Assembly: GCA_028875135.1 (NCBI GenBank)
Contig: JAPPFQ010000320.1
Coordinates: 1-6,368 of the forward strand
Length of the DNA: 6,368 bases
Direction of reading: 5' to 3'
From: Acidobacteriota bacterium
GTDB lineage: Bacteria; Acidobacteriota; Terriglobia; Versatilivoradales; Versatilivoraceae
The notes under the pieces were generated by a model. It saw only the letters and a list, made by a program, of their open reading frames with translations, did no database searches and was not told where the DNA came from. This document shows, one piece after another, positions 6,123-6,368 of the stretch. Positions within the stretch are counted from its first letter, which is position 1. Every line of letters begins with the position of its first letter. Position numbers and translations under genes: made by a program.

Positions 6123-6368
6123 CTAGCGTTTCAGCGCCTCTTCCAACCGGGGGAACTCGGCCGGGTAGTAGGTCTCCTTGCGGGAGGGGAAGTCTCCGGA
6201 GAGGCAGTCACTGATGTAGTGGCGGGTGGCTTGGGAGAGGATTTCCCTGAGATCGGCATACTGCGTGACAAATCGGGGCTTGCGAGAAAACGAGAGGCCG
6301 AAGAGGTCGTCGCAGACCAGGATCTGCCCGTCGCAATGGGGTCGGGCGCCGATGCCGATGGTTGGAAT
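6123..6368 (-). CDS. panB: PanB, ketopantoate hydroxymethyltransferase (C-terminal part, 5' end beyond window)
   Basis: PanB adds a hydroxymethyl group from methylene-tetrahydrofolate to 2-ketoisovalerate, forming ketopantoate, the first committed step towards pantothenate. Only the last 81 residues are present; the window edge cuts the gene, which normally has 260-280 residues. The visible part starts with IPTIGIGA, followed by CDGQILV and LFGL, and has the usual tail (PRFVTQYADL, then DFPSRKETYYP). The family normally reads GIGAG; here the last glycine is arginine (codon CGA at 6344-6342). The catalytic residues are expected upstream, outside the window. It ends with TAG one base before panC, forming a panBC operon whose promoter is to the right of the window. 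Confidence 0.93.
   Translation of the reverse strand: MPTIGIGARPHCDGQILVCDDLFGLSFSRKPRFVTQYADLREILSQATRHYISDCLSGDFPSRKETYYPAEFPRLEEALKR

Noticed and set aside
5501..6214. A 237-codon open frame opposite panC and panB
   Set aside because: It is antisense to two well-supported genes and shows no family features.

Overview
The window carries five protein genes of ordinary bacterial housekeeping type, in GC-rich DNA. On the minus strand at the left is tsaB (tRNA t6A synthesis). Diverging from it is mutS (mismatch repair), then anmK (recycling of cell-wall anhydro-MurNAc), also on the plus strand. Converging on anmK from the right are panC and the 3' end of panB (pantothenate synthesis). The protein families are unambiguous. 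The taxon is not: high GC and several kinds of dispersed non-coding repeat recall Acidobacteriota or other large-genome environmental phyla, but that is a weak inference from general memory.

Region by region. 1-66: 3' flank of tsaB, filled by one copy of a palindromic GC-rich repeat. 67-750: tsaB. 751-968: divergent control region, with a near-consensus sigma70-type promoter for mutS and a facing promoter for tsaB whose -10 boxes overlap. 969-3587: mutS, complete, with all catalytic motifs and a C-terminal beta-clamp-binding type motif. 3588-4051: a 464-bp gap with no credible gene, made of a heptamer array, a run of small hairpins, two inverted copies of the same GC-rich repeat seen at position 1, and a decamer array. 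4052-5245: anmK, starting on GTG directly after the decamer array. 5246-5275: short convergent gap with a possible two-way hairpin. 5276-6121: panC. 6123-6368: C-terminal 81 residues of panB, one base upstream of panC in the same operon.

The genes are not one pathway. tsaB and mutS share a control region; panB and panC form a coupled operon for pantothenate and hence coenzyme A; anmK stands alone. I found no defence system, mobile gene, RNA gene or CRISPR array. The interesting material is non-coding: the overlapping divergent promoters, and the repeat-packed gap whose elements touch both the mutS stop codon and the anmK start codon.
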